Assembly (NCBI RefSeq): GCF_009762775.1
Contig: NZ_CP046401.1
Coordinates: forward strand, 1,178,001 to 1,242,000
From: Maribellus comscasis
Lineage (GTDB): Bacteria > Bacteroidota > Bacteroidia > Bacteroidales > Prolixibacteraceae
Length of the DNA stretch: 64,000 bases
Direction: 5' to 3'
Shown here: positions 8,681-17,792 of the stretch, piece by piece
Layout: each line of letters opens with the position of its first letter
Position numbering within the stretch: the stretch's first letter is position 1
The notes under the pieces: generated by a model
Told to the model about the DNA's origin: nothing
What the model saw: the letters and a program-made list of their open reading frames with translations, nothing else
Databases searched by the model: none
Program-made: the position numbers and the translations under genes

Positions 8681-8917
8681 ATGACAAAACCGAAAATTGC
8701 AGCAAAAAGTCCAATTCAAGTATCACTCGAGCCGGGAACACACTTCTGGTGTGCCTGCGGACAAAGTAACAACCAACCATTCTGCGATGGTTCGCACAGA
8801 GGCACTGAGTTTACTCCTGTGATGTTTAAAATTGAAGAAAAACAAGATACCTGGCTTTGCAGGTGTAAACAAACAGGAAATAAACCGTACTGCGACGGAA
8901 CCCACAATTCTTTGTAA
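8681..8917 (+). CDS. CDGSH-type iron-sulfur protein with two clusters
   Basis: A 78-residue protein made of two CDGSH zinc-finger-like units. CACGQSNNQPFCDGSH and CRCKQTGNKPYCDGTH each supply the three-Cys-one-His set that binds a [2Fe-2S] cluster in mitoNEET-type proteins. Double-unit forms are usual in bacteria and resemble human Miner2/CISD3. The likely role is redox or iron-sulfur handling in the cytoplasm. The convergent neighbour is a flavin reductase-rubredoxin fusion, another small redox carrier. Confidence 0.88.
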   Translation: MTKPKIAAKSPIQVSLEPGTHFWCACGQSNNQPFCDGSHRGTEFTPVMFKIEEKQDTWLCRCKQTGNKPYCDGTHNSL

Positions 8918-8939
8918 TAAGTAACAGAAATTAGTACCG

Positions 8940-9689
8940 TTAATCCTCTCTGAAGTAATCTTTAGACGCATTACAAATCGGACACTTGTAGTCATCGGGT
9001 AGATCTTCGAACGGAGTGCCGGGAGGAATTCCCATTGTTGGATCTCCTTCCTCCGGATCGTAGCGGAATCCGCAAATTGTACAAGTGAAAGTACTCATAT
9101 TGTCCGAACCGGAATCTTTCTCAGGTTGCTTCTCACGCTCTTCCTGTATTTCCGCTTTTGGTTCTTCTTCTTTGTCAAGCCGATCTCTTTCAACATATGT
9201 AGGTGAATTTTTGGGTGACAGCATTTTGTACTTCTCGCGATAATAAGCATAAGTCAACGGTTCTTCTCCTGAAAGGACATCACTATCCACAACCTCTCCA
9301 ATAATTAACATATGAGAACCAACATCTACAGTAGTAACAACTTTACAATCAAACCAGGCAACACAGGAATCTGTTACAATCGGGGCCCCGGTTTTTGAAG
9401 TTTTGGTTTCTATGTTTCTGAATTTATCGATATCCGTACTCGACATAAAGCCAAATTCACCTATCAACGTGGTATTTACTTCTTTTTTTAAAACCGATAA
9501 CGAAAATTTTTTACTATTAATAATCTTATCAGTAGAGTTATTTTTTTTATGACTGCTAATAGCAATTTGTGAGGGACTTGAGGTTACCTGAAAAGCAGTA
9601 TTTCCAATATATCCGTATTTTTTCCCTTCAAGCTCTGTAGCGATTAGATACAATCCATATGACAACCTATGAAAAGCTTTGTATTTCAT
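8940..9689 (-). CDS. Flavin reductase-rubredoxin fusion (high-molecular-weight rubredoxin type)
   Basis: A 249-residue two-domain protein. Residues 1-155 form a flavin-reductase-like FMN-binding split barrel ([56 protein letters not shown]). A charged linker at about 165-197 (rich in E, K and D) follows. Residues 200-246 are a complete rubredoxin with C203, C206, C236 and C239 binding iron ([11 protein letters not shown] and YKCPICN). In anaerobes, Hrb proteins of this form pass electrons from NAD(P)H to flavodiiron oxygen or NO reductases. No flavodiiron gene is in the window. Confidence 0.88.
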   Translation of the reverse strand: MKYKAFHRLSYGLYLIATELEGKKYGYIGNTAFQVTSSPSQIAISSHKKNNSTDKIINSKKFSLSVLKKEVNTTLIGEFGFMSSTDIDKFRNIETKTSKTGAPIVTDSCVAWFDCKVVTTVDVGSHMLIIGEVVDSDVLSGEEPLTYAYYREKYKMLSPKNSPTYVERDRLDKEEEPKAEIQEEREKQPEKDSGSDNMSTFTCTICGFRYDPEEGDPTMGIPPGTPFEDLPDDYKCPICNASKDYFRED

Positions 9690-9921
9690 AATATTTATTT
9701 GTTGGTTTATTTTGAAAATTCAATAAATCAATTTGAGTATCTCGCTTAGCGAATATTAACCGGTTCTATAAAACATTTTAGTCGGCCTGTTTATTCACAA
9801 AATCGAAAACTTATTCAAATAACGAGATTTTTTTAATTTTATAAAACTAATTCCTGAAATATGGAATTAGTCGGATAATATATATTTTTCTGGGATAAAA
9901 CACGAAATAATATCTAAAATT

Positions 9922-11001
9922 ATGAAAAAATCAACGATGCTTGTTACGCTTTTTACCTTATGTGCATTATTTACGAATGCACAAAACACAGATTCATTAA
10001 AAGAAGAGATTGAGCAACTGCAAAACTCGGATGAAAACATGGATCACCGGATAGATCAGTTGGCAAAAATGATTGATGATGTTCTGTGGTTTAATAAAGT
10101 GGGTGATATTGCACATGTTGACAAACTTTATATTTATGGCCCGCCTAAATGGAAAGAAGAAAATCCAACAGCAAAAGGCGCCGGAAATCCGGTAAAATTC
10201 TGGACCTACGTTTTTATCCCGTCAGATGTTGATATATCAAAAAAATACCCTTTAATTGTTTTGCCACACGGTGGAGTTCACTCCGATTTTACAACATACT
10301 ACACCCACATAGTACGCGAGTTGATTAGTGAGGGCTATGTAATTGTAGCTCCCGAATACAGGGGAAGTACGGGTTACGGAAGAGGTCATTACGAAAAAAT
10401 AGACTACGGTGGACTCGAAACCGAAGATGTATATTACAGCCGAAATTATATGATTGAGAATTACAGTTTCATCGATAAAAACCGGGTAGGAATTATTGGG
10501 TGGAGCCATGGTGGTTTAATTACATTGATGAATATCTTTGATCATCCTGATGAATACCAGGTGGCCTTTGCAGGAGTCCCTGTCAGTGATCTGATCGCAC
10601 GGATGGGGTACCATAACCAAAGTTATCGTGACTTATACGAGGCAGACTATCACATCGGGAAAAGTGCCAATGACAATGTACAGGAATACAGAAGAAGATC
10701 ACCTGTATGGAACACTCATAAATTTGACGGGACGCCACTATTGATTCACACCAACACCAACGATGATGATGTAAACGTTCTGGAAGTGGAACACCTGATT
10801 AAATCGTTAAAAGCTGAAGGAAAACCATTTGAATACAAAATCTTTGAAGATTTACCGGGAGGACATTCATTTGACAGAATGGATACTAAAACCGGAAAAG
10901 AAATCCGGTTAAAAATCCATCAGCATCTTGCCAAATACCTAAAACCAGAAAATCCGTTTAAAACATTGGAAGATTTACAAAAGGCCGCATACAAATTTTA
11001 A
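9922..11001 (+). CDS. Exported alpha/beta hydrolase of the prolyl oligopeptidase (S9) type
   Basis: A 359-residue protein with a signal peptide (MLVTLFTLCALFTNAQ) and a short coiled-coil-like segment (EEIEQLQNSDENMDHRIDQL) ahead of the hydrolase domain. The nucleophile elbow is GWSHGG with S195. The oxyanion region is LPHGGVHSDF near 114, the acid lies in NDDDVN at about 281-283, and the catalytic His is H315 in PGGHSF. There is no N-terminal beta-propeller, so this is the hydrolase domain alone, possibly a periplasmic esterase or peptidase. Substrate unknown. Confidence 0.82.
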   Translation: MKKSTMLVTLFTLCALFTNAQNTDSLKEEIEQLQNSDENMDHRIDQLAKMIDDVLWFNKVGDIAHVDKLYIYGPPKWKEENPTAKGAGNPVKFWTYVFIPSDVDISKKYPLIVLPHGGVHSDFTTYYTHIVRELISEGYVIVAPEYRGSTGYGRGHYEKIDYGGLETEDVYYSRNYMIENYSFIDKNRVGIIGWSHGGLITLMNIFDHPDEYQVAFAGVPVSDLIARMGYHNQSYRDLYEADYHIGKSANDNVQEYRRRSPVWNTHKFDGTPLLIHTNTNDDDVNVLEVEHLIKSLKAEGKPFEYKIFEDLPGGHSFDRMDTKTGKEIRLKIHQHLAKYLKPENPFKTLEDLQKAAYKF

Positions 11002-11126
11002 TTGAAAAATTTCCAAAAACAAAAATTTCTTTCCAATCAGAGAAAAAAATGAGAAAAAATTCCTATTTTGAGACAGATTTACAAAATTTGCATTTGGAAT
11101 AGTAGAAAACACCAAAATTTCACCAC

Positions 11127-12491
11127 ATGCCCAATCATAAAATAAACCACAATTACAAGATTTTCATTGTTGAAGATAATGAGTTGTATGCACAAGTCTT
11201 AAAAAAACAACTGGTTAGCGATCAGTTTCAGGTTAAAGTATTTTATAATGGTAAGGATTGTATTGCAAATTTGGGTGAAAATCCCCACATCATTACCCTC
11301 GACTATACTTTGCCCGACATGACCGGACAGGAAGTATTAAAACAAATACAACAAAAACTACCTGACACACACGTCATTGTAATCTCAGCCCAGGAAAATA
11401 TAACTACAGCGATAGAACTGATGAAAAGCGGGGCTTACGATTACATTATGAAAGCTCCCGACACCCGGGAAAAGCTAAGCAACATCATAAAAAACATCTA
11501 TAAAAGCGACCAACTGAAGAATGAAAATATTCTTCTAAAGGATGCGGTAAAAGAAAAATACAATTTTAGAAAATTAATAAAGGGGAACAGCCGCGAAATT
11601 GATCATGTTTTTGACCTGATGGAAAAAGCCATTCAAACTCAAATATCCATTTCGGTTTCAGGTGAAACCGGCACAGGAAAGGAACTGGTGGCAAAAGGTA
11701 TTCATTATAACTCAAAAAGAAGCACAAAACCTTTTGTAGCGGTTAATGTTTCGGCTATTCCTGAAACCCTTGTTGAAAGTGAACTTTTTGGACACGAAAA
11801 AGGCGCATTTACAGGTGCTGATTTTAGAAAAATAGGAAAATTTGAACAGGCAAATTCAGGAACTTTGTTTCTTGATGAAATCGCCGATCTGGACATTGCC
11901 ATTCAGGCTAAATTGTTGCGGGTAATTCAGGAACGCGAAGTTACCCGCTTAGGGGGAAGCGAAACCATACCCCTGGATGTCAGAATAATAACTGCTACCC
12001 ATAAAAATCTTTCAAATCTGGTAGCCGAAGGACAATTCAGACAGGATTTATATTACCGCCTGCTGGGACTGCCCATTGAACTTCCCCCATTAAGAGAACG
12101 CGGCAATGATATCATCCTCCTGGCAAAATATTTTGTTGATGAATTTTGCAAGGAAAATGAAATGGAGCCCAAATCGATTTCCGATGAAGCTAAAAAAATG
12201 CTACTGACGTACCACTTTCCCGGAAATATAAGGGAATTAAAAGCTGTTATGGAGCTGGCCTGTGTAATGACAAACCGCGATGTTATAAAACCAAGTCACT
12301 TAAATATGAATGTAGATGACAGCGTTCAGAATTTGCTCGCCAATGAAAAAACACTTGAAGAATATAACAATGAAATTATAAAACATTTTCTGAACAAATA
12401 CAATCAAAATGTACGACTGGTAGCATCAAAACTTGGGATTGGAAAATCGACAATTTACAGAATGTTGCAAAAGAAAACATTGGTTACTTAA
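11127..12491 (+). CDS. Sigma-54-dependent response regulator (NtrC family)
   Basis: A 454-residue activator with three domains. The receiver (10-128) has acidic E16/D17, phospho-acceptor D59 in ITLDYTLPDM and K109 in YIMKAP. The AAA+ domain (about 150-380) has Walker A GETGTGKE (179-186), the sigma-54-contacting GAFTGA loop (226-231) and Walker B TLFLDE (246-251). A Fis-type helix-turn-helix closes the protein (VRLVASKLGIGKSTIYRML). It drives open-complex formation at sigma-54 promoters when phosphorylated. No histidine kinase is adjacent. The only clear sigma-54 promoter I see is 9 kb away at 21209, so a link is conjecture. Confidence 0.93.
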   Translation: MPNHKINHNYKIFIVEDNELYAQVLKKQLVSDQFQVKVFYNGKDCIANLGENPHIITLDYTLPDMTGQEVLKQIQQKLPDTHVIVISAQENITTAIELMKSGAYDYIMKAPDTREKLSNIIKNIYKSDQLKNENILLKDAVKEKYNFRKLIKGNSREIDHVFDLMEKAIQTQISISVSGETGTGKELVAKGIHYNSKRSTKPFVAVNVSAIPETLVESELFGHEKGAFTGADFRKIGKFEQANSGTLFLDEIADLDIAIQAKLLRVIQEREVTRLGGSETIPLDVRIITATHKNLSNLVAEGQFRQDLYYRLLGLPIELPPLRERGNDIILLAKYFVDEFCKENEMEPKSISDEAKKMLLTYHFPGNIRELKAVMELACVMTNRDVIKPSHLNMNVDDSVQNLLANEKTLEEYNNEIIKHFLNKYNQNVRLVASKLGIGKSTIYRMLQKKTLVT

Positions 12492-12511
12492 ATAGGGATG
12501 TTCATAAGTAT

Positions 12512-12552
12512 CAAAACCTATTGACAATAAATACGATAGGTTTTGTTATTTT
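12512..12552 (+). terminator. Intrinsic terminator of the sigma-54 regulator gene
   Basis: A perfect 10-bp inverted repeat, CAAAACCTAT (12512-12521) with ATAGGTTTTG (12536-12545), followed by TTATTTTT. It starts 20 bp after the regulator stop and lies just outside the IS-like element. Confidence 0.75.
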
Positions 12553-12561
12553 TAAGAAAAA

Positions 12562-14119
12562 CCCCGAAAAAGGCCTGAATCGCCAAAAATCGGGGTAATT
12601 TTCAAAATCCTTAATTGTGAAAGTACAAAGAATTTATGAAACGCCCCTTGAAATTAATTTTAATTCACCACGTCAGGAATTTTCTCTTTACTGGAAATCA
12701 TTTTTAACATCTGAAATTGGTAAACTCTATGTCTCCTTACCCTGGGATGATTTAGTCCGGCATTTTAAAATCAAAGAAAATAAGAAAGGACCTTCCCGTT
12801 TTTTTAGTCCCGGGGGAATGATTGCATTGATGTTCCTTAAGTCTTATGTGGGGTGTTCAGACCGAAAACTAATTGAGCACTTAAACGGCAATATCCACTT
12901 TCAGCTTTTTTGTGACATCTGGCTACAAGGTGAAAGGCTTACCAATTATAAAATTGTCAGCCAGATACGTACTTTTTTGTCATCAAGGTTAGCTATTAGT
13001 GAAGCTCAAAAAATATTGGCAAAACATTGGAAACCCTTTATTGAACATCCCAACATTATGCTTACCGATGCAACATGTTACGAAACTTCGATGCGTTACC
13101 CAACCAATATAAAACTACTGTGGGAAAGTGTAGACTGGTGTTACGGTCAATTGAAATTAAGCTGTAAGTATTTAAAGATACGAACACCCCGAACCAAATA
13201 TCTCAAGCAAAAAGAAAGGTATAGTCACTACAGCCGAAAGCGCAGGAAATCGAAAAAGCAGCGTAGAATACTTACCCGGAGCCTGCTGCACTTACTGGGG
13301 AAATTATTGTTTTTACTGGAAGAAACCCAGCAGAACTATCTTTATGAATTTACCATGCCAGCCAGATATTATCGCCAAATCAAAATAATTACCACGGTAT
13401 TATCTCAACAACAAGAAATTTTTGATACAGGTAAAAGTGTACCCGACCGTATAGTCAGCCTTTCAAAAGCTTATATCCGGCCAATTGTACGAGGAAAAGA
13501 AGTTAAACCTGTTGAATTTGGAGCCAAGGTAAATATGATACAATTTGGAGGGATTAATTTTATCGAGCACATAAGCTTCAGCGCTTTTCATGAGGGGATA
13601 AGGCTTAAGCAATCTGTGCGTTACGGTCGCCAGCTGGTAGGTAAACCAACACACCTTTCGGGCGATGATATTTATGCCACCAATGCCAACCGCACCTGGT
13701 GCAGGAAAGAGAATATCATCCATGGGTTTAAACGAAAAGGAAGGGCAGGAAAACATGAACAGCACCGGAAAATACTTCATTCTGTACTTCGTAAAGAAAG
13801 AGCCACGCGAATGGAAGGAAGCTTTGGAACAGAAAAAGAACACTACGGCTTAAAGAAAATAAGGGCCATGACCCGGAAAAATGAAGAACTCTGGATTTTC
13901 TTTGGTGTACATACAGCAAATGCAGTTAGGATAGCCCGAAAAATGGCGCTCCAAAAACAAGCTGCCTAAAATCAAATCAATTTATTCAAAATCTTTAGGC
14001 AAATGGGAAAACTATGCCCAATTCCGGCCTTTTTTCGTCATAAAATCAATCGACACAAAAAAAAGAGATTCTTTTATCAAAATCGGGAAAAAATATCAAG
14101 GAGATTTTACCCGATTTTG
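12562..14119 (+). mobile_element. IS-like element carrying one DDE transposase
   Basis: An intact transposase gene flanked by imperfect inverted repeats. One pair is CGAAAAAGGCCTGAAT at 12565-12580 against the complement of 14020-14037 (CGAAAAAAGGCCGGAATT). A second pair is AAAATCGGGGTAATTTTC at about 12587-12604 against the complement of about 14099-14117. Hairpins also mark both ends (CCCCGA/TCGGGG at 12562-12595; CAAAATCGGG/CCCGATTTTG at 14078-14119). The pairs are nested differently on the two sides and no clear target duplication was seen, so the exact ends are unresolved. Size is about 1.5 kb. Confidence 0.6.
12617..13969 (+). CDS. DDE transposase, IS5/IS1182-like
   Basis: A full-length 450-residue transposase starting at a GTG (no in-frame ATG nearby; the first residues match a normal family N-terminus). 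Catalytic residues are probably D151 in MLTDATCYE, D350 or D351 in LSGDDIYATNANR, and E400 in RMEGSFGTEKEHYGLKK. A basic helix-rich insertion (RKRRKSKKQRRILTR) lies between the first two. RPIVRGKEVKPVEFGAKV is the conserved central strand of this superfamily. No frameshift or stop is seen, so the element may still be active. I could not assign a named IS family with certainty. Confidence 0.82.
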   Translation: MKVQRIYETPLEINFNSPRQEFSLYWKSFLTSEIGKLYVSLPWDDLVRHFKIKENKKGPSRFFSPGGMIALMFLKSYVGCSDRKLIEHLNGNIHFQLFCDIWLQGERLTNYKIVSQIRTFLSSRLAISEAQKILAKHWKPFIEHPNIMLTDATCYETSMRYPTNIKLLWESVDWCYGQLKLSCKYLKIRTPRTKYLKQKERYSHYSRKRRKSKKQRRILTRSLLHLLGKLLFLLEETQQNYLYEFTMPARYYRQIKIITTVLSQQQEIFDTGKSVPDRIVSLSKAYIRPIVRGKEVKPVEFGAKVNMIQFGGINFIEHISFSAFHEGIRLKQSVRYGRQLVGKPTHLSGDDIYATNANRTWCRKENIIHGFKRKGRAGKHEQHRKILHSVLRKERATRMEGSFGTEKEHYGLKKIRAMTRKNEELWIFFGVHTANAVRIARKMALQKQAA

Positions 14120-14154
14120 TCCGAAGACCTTTACTGCTGAAGGTGCCTAAATAA

Positions 14155-14182
14155 AAAATCCCGGAAGAATTTCCGGGATTTT
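14155..14182. terminator. Intrinsic terminator downstream of fabD
   Basis: A perfect 12-bp stem, AAAATCCCGGAA (14155-14166) with TTCCGGGATTTT (14171-14182), with a 4-nt loop. On the minus strand it is followed by a T-tract, so it ends fabD transcription and also insulates it from the IS-like element. Confidence 0.88.
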
Positions 14183-14202
14183 GCGTTCTATCTGAGTTGT
14201 AC

Positions 14203-15090
14203 TTATCCTTCAAAACTATTTACTCCTGATGTTTCCATCGCCCGGTCAACTTTTTTAACCAGACCTTGCAATACTTTTCCTGGCCCAATTTCAGTAAACG
14301 AAGCGGCGCCATCTGCAATCATATTCTGAACTGTTTGTGTCCAGCGAACCGGCGCAGTCAACTGAGCAATCAGGTTCTTTTTAACGGTATCCGGGTCTGT
14401 CACAGGTTTTGCGTTTACATTCTGATAAACCGGACAAACAGGATTACTAAAAACAGTTGATTCAATTGCCGCTGCCAATTCTTCCCGGGCAGGCTCCATA
14501 AGCGGAGAATGAAAAGCTCCTCCAACTACTAATTTCAAAGCTCTTTTCGCACCTTTTTCTGTCAAAATTTCACAAGCTTTATCAATGCCCGTCATTGAGC
14601 CGGAAATTACCAACTGCCCCGGACAATTATAATTGGCCGGAACTACAACCTCTTCAATACTTCTGCAAACCTCTTCAACTATCTCATCTTCCAATCCAAC
14701 AATTGCAGCCATCGTTGAAGGCTCAATTTCACAGGCTTTTTGCATCGCCATCGCACGTTTTGAAACCAGTGTTAAACCATCTTCAAAACTTAATGCACCA
14801 TTGGCGACCAATGCTGAAAATTCACCCAATGAATGGCCTGCAACCATGTCTGGAGAAAAATCTTTTAATGTTTTTGCCAGTAAAACCGAATGCAAAAATA
14901 TAGCCGGTTGTGTTACTTTGGTTTGTTTCAGATCGTCAACCGAGCCTTCAAACATAATATTGGTAATATTAAAACCCAGAATTTCATTTGCTTTATCAAA
15001 CAAAGCTTTTGCTTCTGCCGAATTTTCATACAAATCTTTTCCCATTCCCGGGTACTGTGCTCCCTGACCGGGAAAAACAAATGCTTTCAT
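14203..15090 (-). CDS. fabD: Malonyl-CoA:ACP transacylase
   Basis: A 295-residue enzyme of normal length. The N-terminal motif is FPGQGAQYPGMG, the nucleophile is S87 in AGHSLGEFSAL, the catalytic His is H194 in GGAFHSPLM, and GPGKVLQGLVKK is the C-terminal family motif. It loads malonate from CoA onto acyl carrier protein to start each fatty-acid elongation. It stands alone here rather than in a fab operon, with its own terminator. Confidence 0.95.
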   Translation of the reverse strand: MKAFVFPGQGAQYPGMGKDLYENSAEAKALFDKANEILGFNITNIMFEGSVDDLKQTKVTQPAIFLHSVLLAKTLKDFSPDMVAGHSLGEFSALVANGALSFEDGLTLVSKRAMAMQKACEIEPSTMAAIVGLEDEIVEEVCRSIEEVVVPANYNCPGQLVISGSMTGIDKACEILTEKGAKRALKLVVGGAFHSPLMEPAREELAAAIESTVFSNPVCPVYQNVNAKPVTDPDTVKKNLIAQLTAPVRWTQTVQNMIADGAASFTEIGPGKVLQGLVKKVDRAMETSGVNSFEG

Positions 15091-15208
15091 AATTCTATTT
15101 TTAAAATTCGATGCAAATATAAAGCTTTTTCGTTGGCCAGATAAAATTTGACATTTCTACACGAATCTTTCCTTCAAAATTAATCAGGAAAAAAGAAGTC
15201 AGCAACGG

Positions 15209-15742
15209 CTAAAAAATCAAACTCAGAATTACATATTTTAGGATCAATCCCATCAAACTGAAAACAATCAAATCTCTTAATTTGTACTTCAGCATTCCTG
15301 CAACCAACGCTATAACAGGCGATGACAACGGGAATAAATTAAAAATAAAAATGGTTAGATTGCCATACTTCCGAATGTGTTTCTCAGCTTTTATGAGGCG
15401 TTTTTCGCCTACAAAATTGTGTATAAACTTTAAACTGAATGAATATCCAATCAGGTAGTCGACTAATTGCGCAACAAAAGCAGTTCCCAAAGCAATTGCT
15501 ATAAGTTTCGACTCTTCGTAAAACGAAAGATAATAAACAAAAGCCGCTTCAACGGGCATCAGCAGAAAAAACAGGTAACCGGCAAAATGAACTGCTCCAA
15601 AAGAAAACATGCTGTCGCTTTTCCCTTCGTAAAATTCCTTCCCCACAGTAAAAGAAACAATAAGAACAGCTAGAATTATTGTAACACAAAAAATAATAAT
15701 CTTTGAAAGTTTTACTTTCTTTTCGCCTGTATTGGAATTCAT
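15209..15742 (-). CDS. VTT-domain (DedA/SNARE-associated) membrane protein
   Basis: A 177-residue membrane protein with a helix at about residues 13-32 and further hydrophobic segments. The VTT core is recognisable as GTAFVAQLVDYLIGYSFS near 85, GEKRLIKAEKHIRKYGN near 110 and NLFPLSSPVIALVAGMLKY near 132. VTT/DedA proteins are linked to lipid-carrier scrambling (undecaprenyl phosphate or phospholipids) and envelope homeostasis. The exact substrate is unknown. Confidence 0.8.
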   Translation of the reverse strand: MNSNTGEKKVKLSKIIIFCVTIILAVLIVSFTVGKEFYEGKSDSMFSFGAVHFAGYLFFLLMPVEAAFVYYLSFYEESKLIAIALGTAFVAQLVDYLIGYSFSLKFIHNFVGEKRLIKAEKHIRKYGNLTIFIFNLFPLSSPVIALVAGMLKYKLRDLIVFSLMGLILKYVILSLIF

Positions 15743-15932
15743 TTAGTTTAGCTATACCGGATATTACAAAGGTGATTTATTTTTAATCTTATCCAAAGCT
15801 AATTTTTACAATTTGTATTGAAAAAAATAATCGATGAAAAGCACTCCCTGACAGGCTACCAAATCAAACCGAAGGTTAAAATATAATCTCCTACTCTCTT
15901 TTAAGCTAAAAAGCTTATTCCAGGATAATGTT

Positions 15933-17771
15933 TCATTCTACTGTAACTGATTTCGCCAGATTTCGGGGCTGGTCAACATTACATCCACGCAACAGTGCAA
16001 TGTGGTAGGCGAGCAACTGCAAAGGTAAAACTGCCAGGAGCGGCGCCAAAGCCGGGTGCGATTTTGGAATCTCAATAACATCGTTTGCCATTTCTTTTAA
16101 TCCTTTGTCTCCCTCGGTTACAATAGCAATTACATTTCCTTTCCGTGCTTTTACCTCTTGAATATTACTTACAATTTTTTCATAATATGCATCGTGAGGG
16201 GCAACCACAACTACCGGCAAATTATCGTCTACCAAAGCAATTGGTCCGTGTTTCATTTCGCCGGCTGCATAACCTTCAGCATGGATATATGAAATCTCTT
16301 TCAGTTTCAAAGCACCTTCCAAAGCCACAGGGAACAAATATCCGCGTCCCAAATACAATGCATTTACAGCGTCTTTATATTTTTCGGCCACCTGTTTAAT
16401 CGCTTCATTATTTTCCAGAACCTGCTTTCCTTTTTCCGGAATTTGCGACAACTCTTTCACCAGTTCCTGGTATTCTTCTTCGCCAATATTACCTTTTGCC
16501 TTCGCGAGTTTTAAGGCAAACATGGTTAAAACTGTTACCTGCGCAGTAAATGCTTTTGTTGAGGCAACGCCAATTTCAACTCCGGCATGCGTATAAACTC
16601 CGGCATCGGTTTCACGTGAAAGCGATGAACCTACCACATTACAAATTCCCAAAACCAGCGCACCTTTTTCTTTTGCCAGATGCAATGCCGCCATTGTATC
16701 GGCAGTTTCACCACTCTGACTGATAAAAATAACAGCATCTTTTTCAGTCAAAACAGGCTTTCTGTACCTGAACTCCGAAGCATATTCCACCTCTACCGGA
16801 ACACGGGCATATTCTTCGAGCATGTATTCTCCAATCAAGGCTGCATGCCACGATGTTCCGCAGCCCACAATAACAATCCGTTCGGCTTCCATAATCCGTG
16901 GAAACACGTTTAACAAACCGCCAAGAACGATTTCTGAATATTCAGGTTTTAAGCGGCCACGGAATGTTTCTTCAATGGTTTTGGGTTGTTCATAAATTTC
17001 TTTCAGCATAAAATGTTCAAAATCACCTTTATCGAGTTCTCCAATTTCAAGGTCAAGATTGGTTATTTTCATTGAAACCGGGTTATTTTGAATATTTTTC
17101 AATGTAAAATTATTCTTGTCAAGTACAGCAACATCTTCATCGTTCAGATAGACAACATGGTTTGTAAATTCGGCAATTGGAGAGGCATCACTGGCAACAA
17201 AATATTCGCCATTTCCCAGGCCAACCACCAAAGGACTTCCTTTGCGGGCCACAACAATTTTATCTTTTTCTTCGCTGCATAAAACCGCAATTCCGTAGGC
17301 TCCAACCACCTTTGAAAGCGCAAGTTGAACCGCAGTTTCAGCACTGATATCGTCAGCCTGATTGTAGAAAAATTCAATTAAATTGGCCAGCACTTCGGTA
17401 TCGGTTTCGCTTGAAAACACAAAACCATGTTTAACAAGATCTTCTTTCAGCCGGGCATAGTTTTCAATTATCCCATTGTGAACAACAGAAAACTTCCCAT
17501 TCATTGATAAATGAGGATGAGCATTTGCATCACTTGGTTCGCCGTGGGTTGCCCATCGGGTATGACCAATGCCAACATTACCTTGCACTTTTTGCGAAAG
17601 AACAAATTCCTCTAACTCACCTACTTTACCTTGCTGTTTATAAACATCCAGTGTTCCGTTTAAAATGGCAACCCCTGCTGAATCGTAACCACGGTACTCC
17701 AATCGCTTTAATCCATTTATCAAAACAGGAAATGCTTCCTTGTTACCAATATAACCTACAATTCCACACAT
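15933..17771 (-). CDS. glmS: Glutamine-fructose-6-phosphate aminotransferase
   Basis: A 612-residue enzyme of standard length. The N-terminal Ntn glutaminase starts MCGIVGYIG (Cys nucleophile exposed after Met removal) with RGYDSAG, GHTRWATHG and HNGIIENY motifs. Two SIS sugar-isomerase domains follow, with CGTSWHAAL, SQSGETADTMAAL and STKAFTAQV in the first and LGRGYLFPVALEGALKLKEISYIHAEGYAAGEMKHGPIAL (residue block near 475-515) in the second. It makes glucosamine-6-phosphate for peptidoglycan and lipopolysaccharide. The gene ends PRNLAKSVTVE, as usual. It lies 21 nt downstream of the DUF4954 gene, probably in one operon. Confidence 0.96.
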   Translation of the reverse strand: MCGIVGYIGNKEAFPVLINGLKRLEYRGYDSAGVAILNGTLDVYKQQGKVGELEEFVLSQKVQGNVGIGHTRWATHGEPSDANAHPHLSMNGKFSVVHNGIIENYARLKEDLVKHGFVFSSETDTEVLANLIEFFYNQADDISAETAVQLALSKVVGAYGIAVLCSEEKDKIVVARKGSPLVVGLGNGEYFVASDASPIAEFTNHVVYLNDEDVAVLDKNNFTLKNIQNNPVSMKITNLDLEIGELDKGDFEHFMLKEIYEQPKTIEETFRGRLKPEYSEIVLGGLLNVFPRIMEAERIVIVGCGTSWHAALIGEYMLEEYARVPVEVEYASEFRYRKPVLTEKDAVIFISQSGETADTMAALHLAKEKGALVLGICNVVGSSLSRETDAGVYTHAGVEIGVASTKAFTAQVTVLTMFALKLAKAKGNIGEEEYQELVKELSQIPEKGKQVLENNEAIKQVAEKYKDAVNALYLGRGYLFPVALEGALKLKEISYIHAEGYAAGEMKHGPIALVDDNLPVVVVAPHDAYYEKIVSNIQEVKARKGNVIAIVTEGDKGLKEMANDVIEIPKSHPALAPLLAVLPLQLLAYHIALLRGCNVDQPRNLAKSVTVE

Positions 17772-17792
17772 ATTTGATTTATTATCTGGTGA

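Noticed and set aside
15902..15917. TAAGCT-AAAA-AGCTTA hairpin downstream of glmS as a terminator
   Set aside because: The stem is only 6 bp, AT-rich and without a clear T-run in the reading direction.
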